NCBI RefSeq assembly: GCF_001436645.1
Contig: NZ_AYZI01000006.1
Coordinates: forward strand, 43,218-107,217
From: Fructilactobacillus florum DSM 22689 = JCM 16035
GTDB lineage: Bacteria; Bacillota; Bacilli; Lactobacillales; Lactobacillaceae
Reading direction: 5' to 3'
Length of the DNA stretch: 64,000 nt
Position numbers and translations under genes: made by a program. Shown here piece by piece: positions 63,124 through 64,000 of the stretch. Position 1 is the first letter of the stretch, and every line of letters starts with the position of its first letter. The notes beneath the pieces are model-generated. The model was not told the origin of the DNA. It did not search any database and saw nothing but the letters and a program-made list of their open reading frames with translations.

Positions 63124-63663
63124 TTATTTGAAGACGTTTGGTTTTAAACGTTGCAAGGTTTGGTTATTTAGGAACCAATAGAGCAAGAAAGACTGGATTG
63201 GAAAAGAAATCAAGTTTTTTAAGCAACGGATCGGTAGAAAATAAAAAAAAGAAGTTTTAGCCAGTATAGCGACCCAGAGGGAATTCAGACCAATGTTGAT
63301 AATCATAGCGATTATTAACGAAACAAAAATAGTTCGCTTCAGCGAAATGTTTTCTTGCTGGTAGAACCAGATACTGTACCAGAGAGCCGCCAGGACGGCT
63401 GAAATGGTAAAACCAATGAAGTAGGGCTGACCGCTGAGCATTGTTGAAATAAAATCGATAATGACAGCAACGCCCATTGACCAAAATGGACCATACCACT
63501 TGGCAATTAGAGCCACGATTAGAAATGAGAATGTAAATCTGACGTTACTGTTACCGATCGCAAATCGATCTAAGACCAACTCGGCTGCCATGAGCAACGC
63601 AAGATAGGTCATTCCACGGATACTTAGAGAGCGTAACCCCCATTTTTTGAAACCATTAAACAT
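63124..63663 (-). CDS. folT: Folate ECF transporter S component FolT
   Basis: A 179-residue membrane protein with six helices. SIRGMTYLALLMAAELVLDR, then the FAIGNSNVRFTFSFLIVALIA region, is typical of FolT, in which RxTFSF-like residues bind folate. The ATG at 63663 has CAGGAG upstream. The longer frame to 63837 runs through the riboswitch and is rejected. A tetrahydrofolate riboswitch lies directly upstream, giving independent support. It uses a shared ECF energizing module not visible here. Confidence 0.88.
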   Translation of the reverse strand: MFNGFKKWGLRSLSIRGMTYLALLMAAELVLDRFAIGNSNVRFTFSFLIVALIAKWYGPFWSMGVAVIIDFISTMLSGQPYFIGFTISAVLAALWYSIWFYQQENISLKRTIFVSLIIAMIINIGLNSLWVAILAKTSFFYFLPIRCLKNLISFPIQSFLLYWFLNNQTLQRLKPNVFK

Positions 63664-63671
63664 ATTGACAT

Positions 63672-63684
63672 CTCCTGACTGGAG
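63672..63684 (-). promoter_or_regulatory. Hairpin sequestering the folT ribosome binding site
   Basis: On the minus strand CTCC (63681-63684) can pair with GGAG (63672-63675) across a five-base loop. GGAG is the folT ribosome binding site, so this hairpin would block translation. Confidence 0.5.
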
Positions 63685-63706
63685 CTGCCACCAAATGGTG
63701 AGATTA

Positions 63707-63799
63707 GTGGCGAATGCGGAACAAGCATCGCAAGCTGTGCTTTTCGTCCAGCGTTCACATTCCGTTCCGCTGGCACTTAACGCGCGAGTTCCTACCCCA
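63707..63799 (-). promoter_or_regulatory. Tetrahydrofolate riboswitch upstream of folT
   Basis: On the minus strand the aptamer reads GGGGTAGGAACTC, GCGTTAAGTG, a CCAGCG/CGCTGG stem enclosing GGAATGT, then ACGAA and GTTCCGCATTCGCC. The GCGTTAAGTG, GGRATGT and ACGAA elements are the conserved core of the THF-I class. GGAAC and GTTCC form a further stem. Confidence 0.85.
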
Positions 63800-63947
63800 A
63801 AAATTTTGTACCGAGTAAGTGTAACATGTTTAACCAAAAGATGATAATGTTACACGATTAGTTGACAGTACGTAATATTTTTCGTATAGTAGTTGATGTC
63901 TTAAAGTTTGTTATTCCTAATTGGCTAATATTTTTTGAGATAAGTAG

Positions 63948-63976
63948 TTGACGAATCTTCGCCAACCAGGTATACT
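63948..63976 (+). promoter_or_regulatory. Strong promoter reading out of the window
   Basis: TTGACG (63948-63953) and TATACT (63971-63976) are spaced by 17 bases. The gene it serves lies beyond 64000. The stretch 63838-63947 before it, shared with the folT leader, shows no ORF. Confidence 0.6.
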
Positions 63977-64000
63977 AATAAAGTTGTCAAGCGATTGATA

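Noticed and set aside
63664..63837. N-terminal extension of folT
   Set aside because: The frame is open to 63837 but crosses the THF riboswitch, and a good ribosome binding site precedes the ATG at 63663.
1..64000. Mobile elements, prophage, CRISPR, rRNA or tRNA genes
   Set aside because: No transposase, integrase, phage structural gene, spaced direct repeats or rRNA/tRNA sequence was recognised. The only sizeable tandem repeat is inside the autolysin gene.

Overview
The window reads as a chromosomal segment of a low-GC Gram-positive lactic acid bacterium, most likely a member of the Lactobacillaceae. The evidence is a citrate lyase cluster, RexAB in place of RecBCD, a PepC-type cysteine peptidase, a KxYKxGKxW-signal autolysin, an LctP lactate permease, several ECF vitamin transporters, strong AGGAGG-type ribosome binding sites and frequent TTG/GTG starts. 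I cannot fix the genus from sequence alone. I saw no rRNA, tRNA, CRISPR array, phage or insertion sequence. It looks like ordinary core/accessory chromosome.

Layout. 1-4352: end of citC, then citDEF, an internal terminator and citXG (citrate lyase and its prosthetic-group enzymes). 4382-8918: an esterase, signal peptidase I, peptidase C and cardiolipin synthase. 9139-12049: a Glu/Gln-type ABC importer (ATPase, binding protein, two permeases). 12117-17381: a UV-glycosylase-like protein, lactate permease, a thiamine-diphosphate 2-keto acid decarboxylase and a purine permease behind PurBox-like sites. 17575-25416: a Rossmann protein coupled to rexB-rexA (double-strand break repair). 25444-29258: TetR regulator and divergent hydrolase, hxlAB (formaldehyde-fixing RuMP pair), ogt, and two translationally coupled small ORFs. 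29452-40643: NCS1 permease, a TPP riboswitch and YkoE, MFS exporter, RocA-like dehydrogenase, LOG protein, a hydrolase/oxidoreductase pair, then a second TPP riboswitch controlling ykoD-ykoC-pgpA-like, and bioY. 40817-44829: SOS-controlled recA, an amino acid permease and azlCD. 44894-54980 is rich in envelope genes: OatA-like acetyltransferase, AEC transporter, nitroreductase, DUF4097 protein, D,D-carboxypeptidase, a second acyltransferase, a repeat-bearing glucosaminidase and an L,D-transpeptidase. 55197-63663: small membrane protein, acetyltransferase, thiolase, a hypothetical protein, a second APC permease, a DUF2252-ppk operon, and folT behind a tetrahydrofolate riboswitch.

How it fits together. 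Citrate lyase, lactate permease, keto-acid decarboxylase and thiolase belong to pyruvate/acetyl-CoA metabolism. The organism appears to import vitamins: thiamine or its pyrimidine by YkoE plus YkoDC, biotin by BioY, folate by FolT. Two of these sit behind TPP riboswitches and one behind a THF riboswitch. The thiamine system is split: the S-component YkoE is about 7 kb from its energizing module, each with its own TPP riboswitch, and a PgpA/YutG-family phosphatase rides with the energizing module. That arrangement, the coupled unknown ORF pair at 28834-29258, the decarboxylase with an altered metal-binding motif, and a promoter pair whose elements overlap on opposite strands at 57239-57269 are the points I consider most worth checking. 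I did not find a clearly new multi-gene system.
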